This document shows positions 1 through 9,316 of a stretch of 64,000 nt of DNA, piece after piece; positions within the stretch are counted from its first letter, which is position 1, and each line of letters starts with the position of its first letter. Position numbers and translations under genes: made by a program. The notes under the pieces were generated by a model. The model had not been told where the DNA came from, ran no database searches, and was given only the letters and a program-made list of their open reading frames with translations. This DNA is from Microbulbifer yueqingensis. GTDB taxonomy: Bacteria > Pseudomonadota > Gammaproteobacteria > Pseudomonadales > Cellvibrionaceae. The stretch spans positions 1 through 64,000 of the forward strand of contig NZ_FNFH01000009.1 in the NCBI RefSeq assembly GCF_900100355.1, given 5' to 3'.

Positions 1-356
1 CGCTGCTGCGCGGCACCAAGCGTGACGAGGTTGAGCGTGGTCAGGTCCTGGCGCAGCCGGGCTCCATCACCCCGCACACCAAGTTCGAGTCAGAAGTTTA
101 CGTTCTGTCCAAGGACGAAGGTGGTCGTCACACCCCGTTCTTCAAGGGCTACCGTCCGCAGTTCTACTTCCGTACCACCGACGTAACCGGTGACGTACAG
201 CTGCCGGAAGGTACCGAGATGGTAATGCCGGGCGACAACGTACAGATGACTGTTACCCTGATCGCTCCGATCGCCATGGAAGAAGGCCTGCGCTTCGCGA
301 TCCGCGAAGGTGGCCGTACCGTTGGTGCCGGCGTGGTATCCAAGATCATCGAGTAA
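1..356 (+). CDS. tuf: Elongation factor Tu, C-terminal part (5' end outside window)
   Basis: The first 117 visible codons (frame beginning at base 3, stop TAA at 354-356) encode the end of EF-Tu, the GTPase that delivers aminoacyl-tRNA to the ribosomal A site. The part seen covers the end of domain 2 and all of domain 3, with the family stretches [31 protein letters not shown] and the terminal [12 protein letters not shown]. The GTP-binding domain lies upstream of the window, so the protein is cut by the window edge, not truncated. In gammaproteobacteria this copy usually sits just before rpsJ; here a 1.28 kb stretch carrying a minus-strand ybaK-like gene separates them. A strong terminator follows the stop codon, so tuf and rpsJ are probably not co-transcribed. 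Confidence 0.97.
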   Translation, partial: LLRGTKRDEVERGQVLAQPGSITPHTKFESEVYVLSKDEGGRHTPFFKGYRPQFYFRTTDVTGDVQLPEGTEMVMPGDNVQMTVTLIAPIAMEEGLRFAIREGGRTVGAGVVSKIIE

Positions 357-376
357 TCGCTACTCCTGATCTGACG

Positions 377-413
377 AAAAAGCCGCAGCGGAGACGCTGC
401 GGCTTTTTTTATT
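377..413 (+). terminator. Rho-independent terminator of tuf
   Basis: A perfect 10-bp stem (AGCCGCAGCG at 381-390 pairs with CGCTGCGGCT at 395-404, loop GAGA) is followed by a run of seven T. It lies 21 bases after the tuf stop codon and closes the str-type operon. Confidence 0.95.
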
Positions 414-885
414 CCCGCCAGTGGGGCCGGACAGTCGCCTTCAGGTCCCCGGATCGCAAATGTAACGCCCGGGGGGCTCCACATTCGCAAGCAGCCAGTC
501 ACCGTGCGAGGGGCTCACGGCTGCCCCAGGAGCGGTCTGGCGCCCGCTGCTGGGCCCCTCATCGGGGGGGAGGGCTCATGGTTGCGCTCAGGCTGATGGT
601 ATGGCCGTGCGGGGCGGCACAGGCGTGCCATCGTGGTTTGGCGGGCTGGAGGTTTGGCTGCAGAGGGTCGTAATCCGGCGAGTACACCTCGGGGCAGCGC
701 CCGTGCCCTGTGCCGCCCCCGGTCGCGGTCCGCTCGGTGAGGACGAAAGGGCCAGTGCGCGGCCATACGCTAGAGCCGTGCCGATGACAGGGATGGCCAA
801 GCCGGGTGAAGTTTTGGTGGCAGGAGTGTTACAGTGCGCCCGGGCTCGCCCGCCACAGGGGGCTTGTGAAGTCTTCCGGGGCGGG
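414..885. other. Non-coding stretch between tuf and the ybaK-like gene
   Basis: About 470 bases in which no reading frame has a convincing start, ribosome binding site or recognisable protein. It is very GC-rich and full of potential stems. The best is at 508-560: GAGGGG (508-513) can pair with CCCCTC (555-560), enclosing CCCAG-G-AGCGG (525-535) against CCGCT-G-CTGGG (544-554). No RNase P, SRP, tmRNA, 6S or tRNA signature was found. It may be a decayed gene, an untranslated region, or an unrecognised structured RNA. Confidence 0.5.
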
Positions 886-919
886 AAAAGGGCCCGGTCC
901 GTGTGACGGGGCCGGGCCT
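886..919 (-). terminator. Terminator-like hairpin downstream of the ybaK-like gene
   Basis: On the minus strand a GC-rich imperfect stem (GGCCCGG pairing with CCGGGCC plus further pairs around a GTCACAC loop) is followed by TTTT (plus-strand AAAA at 886-889). It lies about 25 bases beyond the stop codon of the minus-strand gene at 943. The T run is short, so efficiency is uncertain. Confidence 0.6.
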
Positions 920-942
920 CGAGTCAGGGTGCCCTTAAGGCG

Positions 943-1419
943 TTATGGCCAGTCCTTGCTCAGGTCGGAGTGGCGGCAGCCGGAGAACAGGCGGTCAAAG
1001 TCGCGCCCGTCCATGGCCACCAGTTCCTCATGGTCGCCGGACTCGAAGTACACGGTGTCGCAACGCCCCAGGCTGCTGTCCACCAGCGTGGTGAGGCCGT
1101 AAGCCGGCCCCACGGGCGGCAGGGCGCCGAGCTCGCAGTCCGGGAAGGTGCGGCCCAGCTCGCTTTCCGGCACCATCTCCAGCTGGTTACGGCCTGTCTC
1201 ATCGTGCACTGCGCGCAGGTCCAGGCTGCTGCTCGCCGGAATGACGGCCAGCACCGGCCCCTCGGAATCGCGCAGCAGTATTGCCTTGGCCACCCTGTCC
1301 TCCCGCACGTTGGCGGCATGGGCGCTCTCGCGGCTGGTGGCGCTGTGCGCATGGGGAATGACCCGGTACGAAACCGAATGGTCATCAAGAAACTGACTCA
1401 CTGTGGATGCCATGGTCAT
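943..1419 (-). CDS. YbaK/EbsC-type aminoacyl-tRNA deacylase-like protein
   Basis: A 158-residue protein of the YbaK/ProX editing family, which hydrolyses mischarged aminoacyl-tRNAs (classically Cys- or Ala-tRNAPro) in trans. The family core is visible: an early VAKAILL strand with the conserved Lys, LAVIPASSSLDL, a middle LGALPPVGPAYGL loop with the GxxPP turn typical of the fold, and a late DTVYFESGDHEELV strand. The start at 1419 was chosen because AGGAGG lies 7 bases upstream; an upstream in-frame ATG at 1476 has no such site, and a further ATG lies two codons in. Exact tRNA specificity cannot be read from sequence. It stands alone on the minus strand inside the normally uninterrupted tuf-rpsJ junction, back to back with the S10 promoter. 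Confidence 0.85.
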   Translation of the reverse strand: MTMASTVSQFLDDHSVSYRVIPHAHSATSRESAHAANVREDRVAKAILLRDSEGPVLAVIPASSSLDLRAVHDETGRNQLEMVPESELGRTFPDCELGALPPVGPAYGLTTLVDSSLGRCDTVYFESGDHEELVAMDGRDFDRLFSGCRHSDLSKDWP

Positions 1420-1535
1420 GGTAAAGCCCTCCTGTATCGGCCCGGTAGGGTAAGTGTAGTTTCGCGACAGCCGCACCGCAGGCGGGTGGGGGAGGGGGCT
1501 CGCGCCGGCCGCCGTAATTGGGGGGCGGCAGGTGG

Positions 1536-1564
1536 TTGACAGGCAGTCCCAGCGCCCGTAGAAT
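1536..1564 (+). promoter_or_regulatory. Sigma-70 promoter of the S10 ribosomal operon
   Basis: TTGACA (1536-1541, perfect -35) is separated by 17 bases from TAGAAT (1559-1564, 5 of 6 for -10), followed by a GC-rich discriminator (TCGCGCTCC), a hallmark of stringently controlled ribosomal promoters. The predicted leader to the rpsJ start at 1640 is only about 70 bases, clearly shorter than the E. coli S10 leader that mediates L4 control. Confidence 0.9.
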
Positions 1565-1639
1565 TCGCGCTCCTTTTCGCCCGCCCTCGGGGCTGCGTAA
1601 AAGGACGCTCTTTAGGTTACTAAGTTGGAGTTTGATTCC

Positions 1640-1951
1640 ATGCAGGGTCAACGCATTAGAATTCGCCTGAAGGCGTTCGATCACAAGCTGATCGATACGT
1701 CTACTCAGGAGATCGTCGAGACGGCCAAGCGCACCGGTGCGCAGGTTCGCGGTCCCATTCCGCTGCCGACTCGCAAGGAGAAGTACACCGTGCTGATCTC
1801 CCCGCACGTCAACAAGGACGCGCGCGACCAGTACGAGATTCGTACTCACAAGCGTTTGCTGGATATCGTTGAGCCCACCGAGAAGACTGTCGACGCGCTG
1901 ATGAAGCTCGATCTGGCAGCCGGTGTAGAGGTTCAGATCAGTCTCGGCTAA
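1640..1951 (+). CDS. rpsJ: 30S ribosomal protein S10
   Basis: S10 (103 residues, the usual length) sits in the 30S head and, as NusE with NusB, also works in transcription antitermination. The sequence begins [19 protein letters not shown] and carries the conserved [15 protein letters not shown] loop and [19 protein letters not shown]. The ATG at 1640 is preferred over the in-frame ATG at 1625 because homologues start MQ.QRIRI and TTGGAG lies suitably upstream. It is the first gene of the S10 cluster, 110 bases before rplC. Confidence 0.98.
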   Translation: MQGQRIRIRLKAFDHKLIDTSTQEIVETAKRTGAQVRGPIPLPTRKEKYTVLISPHVNKDARDQYEIRTHKRLLDIVEPTEKTVDALMKLDLAAGVEVQISLG

Positions 1952-2061
1952 CACTTTAAATTAACTACCGAATCCCAGGCGAAAAAGGTCTGGGTAGTGT
2001 AACGCTCTGAAACTGGGCGGCCGCAGTGGGTTAAAGCCCCGTGCACTGAGAGGTTAAAACG
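1952..2061 (+). other. rpsJ-rplC spacer with hairpin
   Basis: This 110-base spacer is the longest inside the S10 part of the cluster. It holds a stem in which CCCAG (about 1976) pairs with CTGGG (about 1992), extended by ACTA/TAGT beyond a small bulge. No T run follows, so it looks like a processing or RNA-stability element more than a terminator. Confidence 0.4.
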
Positions 2062-2697
2062 ATGACTATAGGTATTGTCGGCCGCAAAAGCGGCATGACT
2101 CGCATCTTCACCGAAGATGGCGCGTCCATTCCGGTTACTGTTATTGAGGTAGCTCCGAATCGCGTCACCCAGGTGAAAACCGTGGAAACTGACGGCTATG
2201 CAGCAGTCCAGGTGACTGTCGGCAACCGTAAGGCTTCCCGTGTCTCCAAGCCCCAAGCGGGCCACTTCGCCAAGGCCAGCGCAGAAGCTGGTACTCGTCT
2301 CTTCGAACTGCGCACAGACGGTTCTGACGAAGCTTTCGAAATCGGTTCTGAAATCACTGTCTCCGGCTTTGAAGCTGGCCAGATGATCGATGTGACCGGC
2401 ACTTCCAAGGGTAAAGGTTTCCAGGGTGGCGTTAAGCGCTGGAATTTCCGTACCCAGGACGCAACTCACGGTAACTCCCTGTCTCACCGCGCTCCCGGCT
2501 CCATCGGCCAGTGCCAGACTCCCGGTCGTGTGTGGAAGGGCAAGAAGATGGCCGGCCACATGGGTGCCGAGCGTGTAACCGTGCAGAACCTGGAAGTGGT
2601 TCGTGTAGACGCCGAACGCAACCTGCTGCTGGTTAAAGGTGCCGTTCCCGGCGCGCCCGGCGGTGACGTGATTGTTCGTCCGGCAGTAAAAGCCTAA
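2062..2697 (+). CDS. rplC: 50S ribosomal protein L3
   Basis: L3 (211 residues) is an early-assembly 23S rRNA binder whose long loop reaches towards the peptidyl-transferase centre. The start [20 protein letters not shown] and the central loop [20 protein letters not shown] with GKKMAGHMG are diagnostic; the Gln in SIGQCQTPG is the residue methylated by PrmB in E. coli. It is followed 18 bases later by rplD. Confidence 0.98.
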   Translation: MTIGIVGRKSGMTRIFTEDGASIPVTVIEVAPNRVTQVKTVETDGYAAVQVTVGNRKASRVSKPQAGHFAKASAEAGTRLFELRTDGSDEAFEIGSEITVSGFEAGQMIDVTGTSKGKGFQGGVKRWNFRTQDATHGNSLSHRAPGSIGQCQTPGRVWKGKKMAGHMGAERVTVQNLEVVRVDAERNLLLVKGAVPGAPGGDVIVRPAVKA

Positions 2698-2715
2698 GTC
2701 TGAGGGGAATTAGAT

Positions 2716-3330
2716 ATGGAACTGAATATCGCTACTCCCGAAGGCGCTAAAGGCACTGTAGCTGTCTCTGAAGTGACTTTCGGACGTGAGTTCAATCAGG
2801 ACCTGGTGCACCAGGCGGTTGTGGCCTACATGGCCGGCGCCCGTCAGGGAACCAAGGCCCAGAAAAACCGCGCTGACGTTTCCGGTGGCGGCAAGAAGCC
2901 CTGGCGTCAGAAGGGTACTGGCCGTGCCCGCGCCGGTACTATCCGCAGCCCGCTGTGGCGCACCGGTGGCGTAACTTTCGCTGCTGAGCCGCGCGATTAC
3001 AGCGTGAAGCTCAACAAGAAAATGTACCGCGCTGCCCTGCGCTGCATCCTGTCCGAGCTGGCTCGCCAGGAGCGCCTGGTGGTGGTCGAGTCTTTCGACG
3101 TCGATGCGCCGAAGACCAAGCAGCTGGTCAGCAAGATGGCCCAGTTCGACCTGGCCGACGCACTGATCATCACTGAAGAAGTGAGCGAGAACCTCTACCT
3201 GGCCGCGCGCAACCTGCACAAGGTCGATGTTCGCGATGTGCAGGGCATTGATCCGGTTAGCCTGATCCGCTTTGACAAGGTCGTGGTTACCGTTTCTGCG
3301 CTCAAGAAAATTGAAGAGGTGCTGGGATGA
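2716..3330 (+). CDS. rplD: 50S ribosomal protein L4
   Basis: L4 (204 residues) lines the nascent-peptide exit tunnel through its extended loop, visible as [22 protein letters not shown] with the following GRARAG. In E. coli it also represses its own operon by attenuation and translation block in the rpsJ leader; the short leader here makes that exact mechanism doubtful. Its stop codon overlaps the rplW start (ATGA, 3327-3330), indicating translational coupling. Confidence 0.98.
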   Translation: MELNIATPEGAKGTVAVSEVTFGREFNQDLVHQAVVAYMAGARQGTKAQKNRADVSGGGKKPWRQKGTGRARAGTIRSPLWRTGGVTFAAEPRDYSVKLNKKMYRAALRCILSELARQERLVVVESFDVDAPKTKQLVSKMAQFDLADALIITEEVSENLYLAARNLHKVDVRDVQGIDPVSLIRFDKVVVTVSALKKIEEVLG

Positions 3331-3623
3331 ACCAAGAGCGACTCTACAAAGTACTGCTGGGCCCGGTAATTTCCGAAAAGGCTGCTGTGTTGGCGGATGC
3401 TGCCAACCAGGTGGTTTTCAAGGTTACCACCGACGCCACTAAAGCCGAGATCAAGGCTGCGGTCGAGAAGCTGTTCAACGTGTCCGTTGAGCAGGTGCGC
3501 ACCGTAAACGTCAAGGGCAAGACCAAGCGTACGCGTTTTGGCATGGGCCAGCGCAACGACTGGAAAAAAGCCTATGTACGTCTGGCCGAAGGCAGCGACA
3601 TCAACTTTGAAGCTGCTGAGTAA
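3327..3623 (+). CDS. rplW: 50S ribosomal protein L23
   Basis: L23 (98 residues) sits at the tunnel exit and docks trigger factor and SRP. Conserved features are the N-terminal [15 protein letters not shown], the [16 protein letters not shown] segment and the tunnel loop [11 protein letters not shown]. It starts inside the rplD stop codon (4-base overlap). Confidence 0.98.
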   Translation: MNQERLYKVLLGPVISEKAAVLADAANQVVFKVTTDATKAEIKAAVEKLFNVSVEQVRTVNVKGKTKRTRFGMGQRNDWKKAYVRLAEGSDINFEAAE

Positions 3624-3637
3624 AGGGGACAGTTGCA

Positions 3638-4462
3638 ATGCCGATTGTAAAAAGTAAACCGACCTCTGCCGGCCGTCGCCACCTGGTCAAGGTTGTTAAC
3701 CCCGACCTGCACAAGGGTGCGCCCTACGCGCCTCTGGTAGAGAGCAAGAGCAAAAGCGGTGGCCGGAACAACGCCGGTCGTATCACCACCCGTCACGTCG
3801 GTGGTGGTCACAAGCAGAGCTACCGCAAGATTGACTTCAAGCGCAACAAGGACGGGATTCCGGCCAAGGTTGAGCGTCTGGAGTACGATCCGAACCGCAG
3901 CGCGCACATCGCCCTGGTCTGCTATGCAGACGGCGAGCGTCGCTACATCATCGCACCGAAAGGCCTCAAGGCTGGTGCAACCGTACAGTCTGGTGATGCG
4001 GCGCCGATCAGCGTGGGTAATACCCTGCCGCTGCGCAACATCCCGGTCGGCTCCGTGATTCACGGAATCGAGCTGAAGCCGGGCAAAGGTGCCCAGCTGG
4101 CTCGCTCTGCCGGTGCCTCTGTACAGCTGGTAGCTCGCGAGGGTCAGTACGCGACCATTCGCCTGCGTTCCGGTGAAATGCGCCGTGTGCTCTCCGAGTG
4201 TCGCGCCACCCTGGGTGAAGTGAGCAACTCCGAGCACAGCCTGCGCAAGCTGGGTAAAGCCGGTGCCAAGCGCTGGCGCGGTGTTCGCCCGACCGTTCGC
4301 GGTGTGGCGATGAACCCGGTAGATCACCCGCACGGTGGTGGTGAAGGTCGTACCTCTGGTGGCCGTCACCCGGTTACCCCGTGGGGCGTACCTACCAAGG
4401 GTAAGAAGACGCGCAAGAACAAGCGCACCGATAAAATGATTGTACGTCGTCGCGGCAAGTAA
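3638..4462 (+). CDS. rplB: 50S ribosomal protein L2
   Basis: L2 (274 residues) is needed for subunit association and peptidyl-transferase integrity. The OB-fold and SH3-like domains are followed by the conserved C-terminal stretch [18 protein letters not shown], whose His corresponds to the functionally important His229 of E. coli. The basic tail [19 protein letters not shown] is typical. Confidence 0.98.
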   Translation: MPIVKSKPTSAGRRHLVKVVNPDLHKGAPYAPLVESKSKSGGRNNAGRITTRHVGGGHKQSYRKIDFKRNKDGIPAKVERLEYDPNRSAHIALVCYADGERRYIIAPKGLKAGATVQSGDAAPISVGNTLPLRNIPVGSVIHGIELKPGKGAQLARSAGASVQLVAREGQYATIRLRSGEMRRVLSECRATLGEVSNSEHSLRKLGKAGAKRWRGVRPTVRGVAMNPVDHPHGGGEGRTSGGRHPVTPWGVPTKGKKTRKNKRTDKMIVRRRGK

Positions 4463-4499
4463 GCCGCGCGCCGTCTGAGCAGCTAGAGAGGAATCGACA

Positions 4500-4778
4500 G
4501 TGCCACGCTCATTAAAGAAAGGTCCCTTTATTGATCTGCATCTGATCAAGAAGGTGGAGGCGGCGATCGCAGCCAATGATCGTCGACCGATTAAAACCTG
4601 GTCCCGCCGTTCCATGGTTATGCCGGAAATGGTTGGGCTAACGATTGCCGTGCACAACGGTCGTCAACACGTGCCCGTCCTGGTCAACGAAGAAATGGTT
4701 GGCCACAAGCTGGGCGAGTTCGCCGCTACCCGCACCTACCGCGGTCACGCTGCGGACAAGAAAGCGAAGAAGCGCTAA
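4500..4778 (+). CDS. rpsS: 30S ribosomal protein S19
   Basis: S19 (92 residues) forms part of the 30S head near the A site and pairs with S13. It begins with a GTG codon at 4500, preceded by GAGAGGAAT; homologues start [11 protein letters not shown] after the initiator, exactly as seen. The conserved [22 protein letters not shown] and [15 protein letters not shown] are present. Confidence 0.98.
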   Translation: MPRSLKKGPFIDLHLIKKVEAAIAANDRRPIKTWSRRSMVMPEMVGLTIAVHNGRQHVPVLVNEEMVGHKLGEFAATRTYRGHAADKKAKKR

Positions 4779-4793
4779 GCCGAGGTTATAACG

Positions 4794-5126
4794 ATGGAAG
4801 TAGCAGCAAAATTACGCGGCGCTCGTCTGTCGGCGCAAAAGGCGCGTCTGGTAGCTGATCAGATTCGCGGCAAAGGTGTCGAGGAGGCCCTGGACATCCT
4901 GGCATTCAGCCAGAAGAAGGGTGCGGCGATCGTCAAGAAAGTTCTGGAATCGGCCATTGCCAATGCCGAGCACAACGAAGGTGCCGACGTTGACGAGCTG
5001 AAGGTGTCCACCATTTTCGTGGACGAAGGTATGACCATGAAGCGCATCAAGCCGCGCGCCAAGGGTCGTGCCGACCGTATTCTTAAGCGTACTTGTCACA
5101 TCACTGTGAAAGTGGCCGAGAAATAA
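4794..5126 (+). CDS. rplV: 50S ribosomal protein L22
   Basis: L22 (110 residues) lines the exit tunnel with a long beta-hairpin, visible here around [17 protein letters not shown], the region where macrolide-resistance changes arise in other bacteria. No deletion or insertion is evident in that hairpin. Spacing to rpsS is 15 bases and to rpsC 19 bases. Confidence 0.98.
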   Translation: MEVAAKLRGARLSAQKARLVADQIRGKGVEEALDILAFSQKKGAAIVKKVLESAIANAEHNEGADVDELKVSTIFVDEGMTMKRIKPRAKGRADRILKRTCHITVKVAEK

Positions 5127-5145
5127 GAGAGCAGGCGAGAAAACC

Positions 5146-5826
5146 ATGGGACAAAAAGTAAATCCTACCGGCATTCGTCTGGGTATCGTTAAAAAGCATA
5201 CCTCTGTGTGGTATGCCGGCAGCGACGAGTACGCAGACAAGCTGTACACGGATCTGAAAGTTCGCGATTACATTCGCAAGAAGCTGGCCCACGCCTCCGT
5301 GAGCCGTATCGAGATCGAGCGTCCGGCCAACACTGCGCGTGTGACTATTCACACCGCTCGCCCGGGCATCGTGATCGGTAAAAAAGGTGAAGACGTTGAG
5401 CGTCTGCGCAACGAGGTGAGCGCCAAGATGGGTGTGCCGGTGCACATCGACATCGAAGAAGTGCGCAAGCCTGACCTGGACGCCACCCTGGTGGCCCAGA
5501 ACGTTGCCCAGCAGCTGGAGCGTCGGGTGATGTTCCGTCGCGCCATGAAGCGTGCGGTTCAGAACGCCATGCGCCAGGGTGCCGAGGGCATCAAGATCCA
5601 GGTAAGTGGCCGTCTGGGCGGTGCTGAAATCGCCCGTACCGAGTGGTACCGCGAAGGTCGTGTGCCGCTGCACACCCTGCGTGCCAACATCGACTACGGC
5701 ACTGCCGAAGCGATGACCACTTACGGCATCATCGGTATCAAGGTATGGATCTTCAAAGGCGAAGTCATCGGTGACGAAATGCCCGATGAGCAGCCGAAGA
5801 AGACCCGCAAGAAAGCTGCTAAGTAA
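5146..5826 (+). CDS. rpsC: 30S ribosomal protein S3
   Basis: S3 (226 residues) lies at the mRNA entry channel and has helicase-related activity with S4 and S5. The KH domain GXXG loop is visible in [17 protein letters not shown], and the C-terminal domain includes [26 protein letters not shown]. The Lys-rich end is normal for the family. Confidence 0.98.
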   Translation: MGQKVNPTGIRLGIVKKHTSVWYAGSDEYADKLYTDLKVRDYIRKKLAHASVSRIEIERPANTARVTIHTARPGIVIGKKGEDVERLRNEVSAKMGVPVHIDIEEVRKPDLDATLVAQNVAQQLERRVMFRRAMKRAVQNAMRQGAEGIKIQVSGRLGGAEIARTEWYREGRVPLHTLRANIDYGTAEAMTTYGIIGIKVWIFKGEVIGDEMPDEQPKKTRKKAAK

Positions 5827-5837
5827 GGGGTGCGCAG

Positions 5838-6251
5838 ATGCTACAACCTAAGCGTACAAAATTCCGCAAGGTACAGAAGGGTCGCAACCGCGGTCTTTCG
5901 CAGCGCGGCTCCAAAGTGAGCTTTGGCGAGTTCGGCCTGAAGGCCATCGGTCGCGGCCGTATTACGGCCCGCCAGATCGAGGCAGCTCGTCGCGCTATGA
6001 CCCGCCACGTTAAGCGTGGTGGCAAGATCTGGATTCGTGTGTTTCCGGACAAGCCCATTACCAGTAAGCCCCTCGAAGTTCGGATGGGTAAAGGTAAGGG
6101 TAACGTAGAATACTGGGTAGCCCAGATCCAGCCGGGTAAGGTCCTCTACGAGATGGAGGGTGTTTCCGAGGATCTCGCTCGCGAGGCTTTCGAGCTCGCT
6201 GCAGCCAAGCTGCCTGTTAAGACAACTTTCGTTAAGCGTTCGGTGATGTAA
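5838..6251 (+). CDS. rplP: 50S ribosomal protein L16
   Basis: L16 (137 residues) shapes the A-site tRNA pocket of the large subunit. It begins [19 protein letters not shown] and contains EVRMGKGKG, whose Arg corresponds to the residue hydroxylated by RoxA in E. coli. Its TAA overlaps the rpmC ATG by one base (TAATG, 6249-6253). Confidence 0.98.
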   Translation: MLQPKRTKFRKVQKGRNRGLSQRGSKVSFGEFGLKAIGRGRITARQIEAARRAMTRHVKRGGKIWIRVFPDKPITSKPLEVRMGKGKGNVEYWVAQIQPGKVLYEMEGVSEDLAREAFELAAAKLPVKTTFVKRSVM

Positions 6252-6442
6252 TGAAGACTGCAGATCTACGCGAAAAGTCAGTTGAGGAGTTGAACCAGGA
6301 GCTGCTGAATCAACTGGAAGCTCAGTTCAAGCTTCGCATGCAACAGTCCACCGGTCAGCTGGCTCAGACTCATCTGCTGAAGCAGACTCGTCGCGACATT
6401 GCTCGCATTAAGACTGTGTTGACCGAGAAGGCAGGTAACTAA
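6251..6442 (+). CDS. rpmC: 50S ribosomal protein L29
   Basis: L29 (63 residues, two-helix hairpin) sits beside L23 at the tunnel exit. The family pattern is clear: [24 protein letters not shown]...[22 protein letters not shown]. Translation is probably coupled to rplP through a one-base overlap, and rpsQ follows after two bases. Confidence 0.97.
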   Translation: MKTADLREKSVEELNQELLNQLEAQFKLRMQQSTGQLAQTHLLKQTRRDIARIKTVLTEKAGN

Positions 6443-6444
6443 TC

Positions 6445-6708
6445 ATGGCTGAAGCAAAACTGAAGCGTACTCTGACCGGTAAGGTCGTGAGTGACAAGAT
6501 GGACAAAACCATCACCGTTTTGATCGAGCGCCGTGTGAAGCACCCGATCTACGGAAAATACGTGAGCAAGTCCACCAAGCTCAAGGCTCACGACGAGAAC
6601 AATGATTGCAACATCGGTGATGTTGTAACCATCGAAGAGTCTCGTCCGCTGTCCAAGAGCAAAGCCTGGGCTTTGCAGAAAATTGTAGAGCGTGCGGCGA
6701 AGGTTTAA
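6445..6708 (+). CDS. rpsQ: 30S ribosomal protein S17
   Basis: S17 (87 residues) is a primary 16S rRNA-binding OB-fold protein. The signature [14 protein letters not shown] and the motif [24 protein letters not shown] are intact. The gap to rplN is 34 bases, with no clear separate spc promoter, so S10 and spc genes appear to form one transcription unit here. Confidence 0.97.
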   Translation: MAEAKLKRTLTGKVVSDKMDKTITVLIERRVKHPIYGKYVSKSTKLKAHDENNDCNIGDVVTIEESRPLSKSKAWALQKIVERAAKV

Positions 6709-6742
6709 CCCCTAGCGCATTGAAGAGTTTCGGAGAGAGACG

Positions 6743-7111
6743 ATGATTCAAGCGGAATCCTACTTAGAAGTAGCTGACAACAGTGGGGCTCGCCGCGTCA
6801 TGTGCATCAAGGTGCTGGGCGGCTCCCATCGTCGGTATGCTGGCGTGGGCGACATTATCAAGGTGACCGTTAAGGAAGCCATTCCCCGCGGTAAAGTTAA
6901 GAAAGGTCAGGTGATGAACGCAGTGGTAGTGCGCACCAAGAAAGGTGTGCGTCGCCCCGACGGTTCCCTGATCAAGTTCGATGAAAACGCAGCGGTACTG
7001 CTGAACCAGCAAAATGCGCCGGTCGGCACCCGTATTTTTGGCCCGGTAACTCGCGAGCTGCGCGGTGAGAAGTTCATGAAGATCATCTCACTGGCTCCCG
7101 AAGTTATCTAA
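6743..7111 (+). CDS. rplN: 50S ribosomal protein L14
   Basis: L14 (122 residues) contacts L19 and forms an intersubunit bridge; it is also where the silencing factor RsfS binds. The start [27 protein letters not shown] and the end [11 protein letters not shown] match the family without gaps. GGAGAGAGACG precedes the start codon. Confidence 0.98.
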   Translation: MIQAESYLEVADNSGARRVMCIKVLGGSHRRYAGVGDIIKVTVKEAIPRGKVKKGQVMNAVVVRTKKGVRRPDGSLIKFDENAAVLLNQQNAPVGTRIFGPVTRELRGEKFMKIISLAPEVI

Positions 7112-7131
7112 GCCTGGAGCGGAGAAGAGTT

Positions 7132-7449
7132 ATGCGCAAGATCAAGCGTGACGATGAAGTGGTCGTTATCGCCGGTCGCGACAAAGGCAAGCGAGGCACC
7201 GTACGCAAGGTGCTGAACGATGGTCGCCTGATCGTTTCCGGTGTACAGATGATCAAGAAACACCAGAAGCCGAATCCCCAGCTGGGTGTTGCCGGCGGGA
7301 TCGTTGAGAAGGAGGCCGCTATCCAGGCTTCCAATGTGGCGATTTATAACCCGTCCACCCAAAAAGCTGACCGTGTAGGCTTCAAAGTACTGGAAGACGG
7401 CACTAAGATTCGCGTCTTCAAATCCAGCGGCGAAGCCGTCGACGCATAA
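7132..7449 (+). CDS. rplX: 50S ribosomal protein L24
   Basis: L24 (105 residues) is an assembly initiator near the tunnel exit. Its N-terminal KOW motif is visible as [21 protein letters not shown], followed by [21 protein letters not shown]. It lies 18 bases before rplE. Confidence 0.98.
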   Translation: MRKIKRDDEVVVIAGRDKGKRGTVRKVLNDGRLIVSGVQMIKKHQKPNPQLGVAGGIVEKEAAIQASNVAIYNPSTQKADRVGFKVLEDGTKIRVFKSSGEAVDA

Positions 7450-7467
7450 GCAGGTTGGGTAACTATC

Positions 7468-8007
7468 ATGGCAAAGCTTAAAGAGCTCTACGTAAAAGAA
7501 CTCGCGCCCAAGCTGAAGGAAGAGCTGGGTGTAGATAATGTGATGGCTGTACCGCGCATCACCAAGATCACCATCAACATGGGTGTTGGTGAGGCTGTTG
7601 GTGACAAGAAGGTGCTGGATCACGCTGTCGAGGACATGACAGCAATTACCGGCCAGAAGCCGATCGTGACCAAGGCGCGCAAGTCCATTGCGGGCTTCAA
7701 GATTCGCGACGGCTGGCCGATTGGCTGCAAGGTAACTCTGCGCGGTGAGCGCATGTATGAGTTCCTTGAGCGCCTGATCGATATCGCGATTCCGCGTATC
7801 CGTGACTTCCGTGGCATCAGCCCGAAGCAGTTTGACGGCCGCGGTAATTTCTCGATGGGCGTGACCGAGCAAATCATCTTCCCGGAAATTGACTACGACA
7901 AGGTAGACAAGCTCCGTGGCCTGGATATTTGCATCACTACCACAGCGGCCAATGACGACCAAGGTCGTGCGCTGCTGAAAGCATTTAACTTCCCGTTCAA
8001 GGGTTAA
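7468..8007 (+). CDS. rplE: 50S ribosomal protein L5
   Basis: L5 (179 residues) binds 5S rRNA and contacts P-site tRNA. Conserved stretches include [49 protein letters not shown] and [20 protein letters not shown]. In E. coli the S8 repressor site is at the start of this gene; no equivalent could be demonstrated here by eye. Confidence 0.98.
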   Translation: MAKLKELYVKELAPKLKEELGVDNVMAVPRITKITINMGVGEAVGDKKVLDHAVEDMTAITGQKPIVTKARKSIAGFKIRDGWPIGCKVTLRGERMYEFLERLIDIAIPRIRDFRGISPKQFDGRGNFSMGVTEQIIFPEIDYDKVDKLRGLDICITTTAANDDQGRALLKAFNFPFKG

Positions 8008-8016
8008 GAGGATTCC

Positions 8017-8322
8017 ATGGCGAAGAAATCCATGATTGCGCGTGAGAACAAGCGCGCTCGAACCGCAGCTAAGTACGCCGAGAAGCGTCAAGAGCTGAAG
8101 GCGATCATCGCCAGTACCACTGCTTCTGAAGAGGAGAAGTGGGAGGCTCAACTCAAGCTGCAGAAACTGCCGCGCGATGCAAGCCCGGTACGCCAGCAAC
8201 GTCGCTGCCGTATTACTGGTCGCCCCCACGCTGTCTATCGCAAGTTCGGCCTGTGCCGTAACAAGCTGCGCGAAGCGGCAATGCGTGGTGATGTCCCCGG
8301 CCTGGTCAAGTCCAGCTGGTAA
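8017..8322 (+). CDS. rpsN: 30S ribosomal protein S14 (zinc-free type)
   Basis: S14 (101 residues) in the 30S head. The length and the lack of paired CxxC motifs show this is the zinc-independent (C-minus) form, unlike the short zinc-binding paralogue. The C-terminal half [20 protein letters not shown] and DVPGL.KSSW is diagnostic. It follows rplE after 9 bases. Confidence 0.97.
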   Translation: MAKKSMIARENKRARTAAKYAEKRQELKAIIASTTASEEEKWEAQLKLQKLPRDASPVRQQRRCRITGRPHAVYRKFGLCRNKLREAAMRGDVPGLVKSSW

Positions 8323-8364
8323 GAAGTCCAGCCGGACTAAGGCAGATTTGAGGAGTCTCATAAA

Positions 8365-8757
8365 ATGAGTATGCAAGATCCGTTGGCAGATATGCTGACC
8401 CGCATCCGCAACGCCCTGGCGCGCGGCAAGGCGGAGGTCACACTGCCTTCATCCAAACTGAAAGTGGCTGTGGCCAAAGTCCTGAAGGACGAGGGCTACA
8501 TCAGCGATTACGCCGTAAGCGAAAACGCCAAGCCGGAGCTGACCATTGACCTGAAATACTTCCAGGGCAAGCCGGTCATCGCCGAGCTGGATCGCGTGTC
8601 CCGTCCGGGCCTGCGCGCTTACTTTGGTAAGAAAGCTCTGCCTACCGTACGCGGTGGTCTGGGTGTCGCCATCGTCTCCACCTCCAAGGGTGTGATGACT
8701 GATCGTGCAGCGCGCCAGGCCGGTATCGGTGGCGAAGTGCTCTGCACCGTATTCTAA
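8365..8757 (+). CDS. rpsH: 30S ribosomal protein S8
   Basis: S8 (130 residues) binds the 16S central domain and in E. coli represses the spc operon. It starts [22 protein letters not shown] and ends with the conserved [27 protein letters not shown] lies before the start codon. Confidence 0.98.
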   Translation: MSMQDPLADMLTRIRNALARGKAEVTLPSSKLKVAVAKVLKDEGYISDYAVSENAKPELTIDLKYFQGKPVIAELDRVSRPGLRAYFGKKALPTVRGGLGVAIVSTSKGVMTDRAARQAGIGGEVLCTVF

Positions 8758-8769
8758 GCGGGGGTTGGT

Positions 8770-9303
8770 ATGTCTCGAGTAGCAAATGATCCGGTAAAAA
8801 TCCCCGCAGGCGTTACCGTTGACCTGAAAGGCCAGGATATCGCTGTCAAGGGCGGTAACGGGAACCTGAACATGGTTATCCATGGTGATGTGGAAGTGGC
8901 TGAGGCTGACAGCCAGCTGACTTTCACCGCTCGCAATGGTTCCAAAAAGGCCAAGGCGCTCGCGGGTACTACACGCGCTCTGGTCAACAATATGGTGGTA
9001 GGTGTCAGCCAGGGCTTCGAAAGAAGGCTGCAGCTGAACGGTGTAGGTTACCGTGCCAAGGCGTCCGGCAAGACCGTGAACCTGACCCTGGGCTTCTCCC
9101 ACCCGATCGACTATCAGCTGCCGGAGGGCGTTACCGCCGAAACTCCGTCCCAGACTGAAATCGTACTGAAGAGCAGCGACAAGCAGCTGCTGGGCCAAGT
9201 GGCCGCAGAGATCCGTGCTTTCCGTCCGCCGGAGCCCTACAAAGGTAAGGGTGTCCGCTACGCCGACGAGCGCGTATTCCGCAAAGAGGCCAAGAAGAAG
9301 TAG
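8770..9303 (+). CDS. rplF: 50S ribosomal protein L6
   Basis: L6 (177 residues) is built of two similar domains near the factor-binding site. Seen are [16 protein letters not shown] at the start, the [20 protein letters not shown] segment, and the C-terminal signature [16 protein letters not shown]. It precedes rplR by 13 bases. Confidence 0.98.
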   Translation: MSRVANDPVKIPAGVTVDLKGQDIAVKGGNGNLNMVIHGDVEVAEADSQLTFTARNGSKKAKALAGTTRALVNNMVVGVSQGFERRLQLNGVGYRAKASGKTVNLTLGFSHPIDYQLPEGVTAETPSQTEIVLKSSDKQLLGQVAAEIRAFRPPEPYKGKGVRYADERVFRKEAKKK

Positions 9304-9316
9304 GTAGGGCATTGAA

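Noticed and set aside
578..673. 31-residue plus-strand ORF after a G-rich Shine-Dalgarno-like run
   Set aside because: The G run is part of general G-richness, spacing is poor and the peptide shows no signal, helix or motif.
414..885. RNase P RNA, SRP RNA, tmRNA, 6S RNA or tRNA in the tuf-ybaK gap
   Set aside because: None of the universally conserved core motifs of these RNAs is present on either strand.
1565..1639. E. coli-style L4 attenuator in the S10 leader
   Set aside because: The leader is about half the needed length and lacks the terminator-like stem followed by T residues.
7450..7480. S8 repressor site at rplX-rplE
   Set aside because: The characteristic helix could not be recognised by eye in the short spacer and first codons.
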